From assembly GCF_019649015.1 (NCBI RefSeq), contig NZ_BLPI01000001.1, positions 186,001-250,000 of the forward strand: a stretch of 64,000 nucleotides of DNA. The letters are read 5' to 3'. Each line of letters begins with the position of its first letter. Positions within the stretch are counted from its first letter, which is position 1. Position numbers and translations under genes: made by a program. This DNA comes from Agarivorans litoreus. GTDB lineage: Bacteria; Pseudomonadota; Gammaproteobacteria; Enterobacterales; Celerinatantimonadaceae. Below, piece after piece: positions 62,853-64,000 of this stretch. The notes under the pieces were generated by a model. It did no database searches and was not told where the DNA came from. It was given only the letters and a program-made list of their open reading frames with translations.

Positions 62853-63791
62853 ATGCCTTACTCTGCGCTGCTCGAACCAATTAACAATTTTTTATACTGC
62901 TCTACACCTAAGCAATGGCTGGCTATGGCTAAAGAGCCGATAAACTTAAAGGTTTTATTGATCGATCATGCAAATGCAGAGTGGAAAGCGGCCGCCACCG
63001 CAAGCAAACTGATGCTTAAGTATGCCGGTGCTAATCAGCCATTGATTCAACAAGAAATAAAAGCATTGCTAGCTCCCTATGAGTTCATTATTTTTCGGGC
63101 GGGTCGCTGGTCTGTTCAGGTTTTTATTGATTGGTTTTTTCCCTTAGGTTTAGACAAAGCCAATAACGAGCAACTAAAAGCAGCCCTTACAACCTTGGCT
63201 TTAATGCAGCGATGCAAGTTTGACCAACAGCTATTGTCACAGCTGCATGAACTAGTAGGCAGTCCTAGCCATCACTGTACACACAGAGCATCAACATTAA
63301 GTGCTAAAGCAGAAACGAGATCAGAGGGGCAACTATCAGACTTTCAAATAGCATTAATTGAAAAAATGCGGCTGCTAATTAAAGAGGAACTACATCACTT
63401 TGAACAGGTTTTCTCTATCATGCGTCAGTTTAACATTCACTACCAAAACCTCCCTGCAGGTAGCTATGCCAAGGGCCTAATGTCGCAAGTTCGTCACTAT
63501 GAACCACAAGCCCTAGCCGACAAACTTATTGTTGGTGCTTATATCGAAGCACGCTCCTGTGAGCGTTTCGCTATGCTAGCGCCACTTTTACCCGAGGCCA
63601 TCGGTCAGTTCTATATATCATTATTGCGTTCAGAAGCCCGCCACTATCAAGACTATTTGAGCTTGGCCAATATGGTCATCGATGAACAAGAGCTCCAACA
63701 AAGAGTCAAAAAAATTGGCCAGCAAGAAGCACAGCTAATTTATCAGCAAGATAAGATGTTTCGTTTTCACAGTGGAATACCCTTGAGCTAG
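62853..63791 (+). CDS. miaE: tRNA-(ms2io6A)-hydroxylase MiaE
   Basis: 312 residues. Non-heme di-iron monooxygenase that hydroxylates ms2i6A37 in tRNA. Carboxylate-bridged ligand motifs appear in order: DHANAEWKAA, KEELHHFEQV, IEARSCERFA and RSEARHYQDY. Longer than the roughly 270-residue enteric protein, partly through an extra segment about residues 100-160 (VGSPSHHCTHRASTLSAKAE). Start ATG at 62853; RBS weak. Stands alone between the small ORF and a LON-domain gene. Confidence 0.93.
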   Translation: MPYSALLEPINNFLYCSTPKQWLAMAKEPINLKVLLIDHANAEWKAAATASKLMLKYAGANQPLIQQEIKALLAPYEFIIFRAGRWSVQVFIDWFFPLGLDKANNEQLKAALTTLALMQRCKFDQQLLSQLHELVGSPSHHCTHRASTLSAKAETRSEGQLSDFQIALIEKMRLLIKEELHHFEQVFSIMRQFNIHYQNLPAGSYAKGLMSQVRHYEPQALADKLIVGAYIEARSCERFAMLAPLLPEAIGQFYISLLRSEARHYQDYLSLANMVIDEQELQQRVKKIGQQEAQLIYQQDKMFRFHSGIPLS

Positions 63792-63876
63792 TATAATTAA
63801 TCTAGAGTCAATTGATCACCCAAGCTGTAAACCACGTATTTACTAGCGACGTCAATCAAATTGGATAAGGTGACTT

Positions 63877-64000
63877 ATGCGCTTACCCTTGTTTCCATTA
63901 GAGCTTTTTGTTTTGCCTGGAGGCCTAAATAAACTACGCATTTTTGAACCGCGTTATTTACGCTTGGTCTCTATAGCCAGCGAAGAAGCCAAAGGTTTTG
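63877..64000 (+). CDS. LON peptidase substrate-binding-domain protein, partial
   Basis: 41 residues to the window edge. ATG with AAGGTGA. The sequence LPLFPLELFVLPGGLNKLRI then FEPRYLRLV is the start of the LON N-terminal (PUA-like) domain found in stand-alone YcgO-like/LON-substrate-binding proteins and in Lon itself; the lack of a long preceding sequence and the context favour a stand-alone protein. Confidence 0.8.
   Translation, partial: MRLPLFPLELFVLPGGLNKLRIFEPRYLRLVSIASEEAKGF

Overview
The window is chromosomal DNA of a marine-type gammaproteobacterium. Gene content and gene order (uvrY-uvrC-pgsA-glyW-cysT-leuZ; serS-rarA-lolA-ftsK-lrp-trxB-aat-infA-clpA-clpS-cspD; icd-rluE-mnmA-hflD-purB; hemH-adk-htpG-recR) match blocks known from Escherichia coli. 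Proteins such as monomeric NADP isocitrate dehydrogenase, the Mn-dependent pyrophosphatase PpaC, Bpt and a long PurC fit Alteromonadales better than enterics; Agarivorans or a relative is my guess, from protein flavour only.

Layout. 1-4010: minus-strand guanidine-use operon under a guanidine-I (ykkC) riboswitch: ABC transporter (binding protein, permease, ATPase) then two DUF1989 carboxyguanidine deiminase-type subunits, the second cut by the window edge. 4266-5470: seven tRNA genes (Gly-Cys-Leu twice plus an extra Leu) with decayed tRNA-Gly copies. 5614-9288: a small inverted-repeat element sitting in the pgsA stop codon, then pgsA, uvrC, uvrY and tRNA-Ser. 9443-15589: gltD and gltB. 16100-22187: ppaC, yccA, a YccS-like protein, tusE, a GDCCVxC zinc-ribbon-like protein and an IS4-family insertion sequence. 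22249-35032: serS through cspD housekeeping block. 35149-41414: icd, rluE, mnmA, hflD, purB.

41490-44380 is the most unusual region. Between the purB terminator and the ybiT terminator lie two promoterless-looking genes separated and bounded by attC-like sites: an integron-type cassette cluster with no integrase in the window. Cassette 1 encodes an unrecognised protein with a C-terminal membrane anchor. Cassette 2 encodes an unrecognised acidic protein of 114 residues that is split by an ISAs1-family element with an exact 10-bp target duplication; removing the element and one repeat restores one open frame.

44429-64000: ybiT, a DUF2750 gene, hemH, adk, a periplasmic binding protein overlapping a diguanylate cyclase, htpG, recR, a decayed PAP2-phosphatase/beta-barrel gene, a 958-residue hybrid-kinase-like protein that seems to lack catalytic residues, purC, roxA, a membrane J-domain protein, a small antisense-overlapping ORF, miaE and the start of a LON-domain gene.
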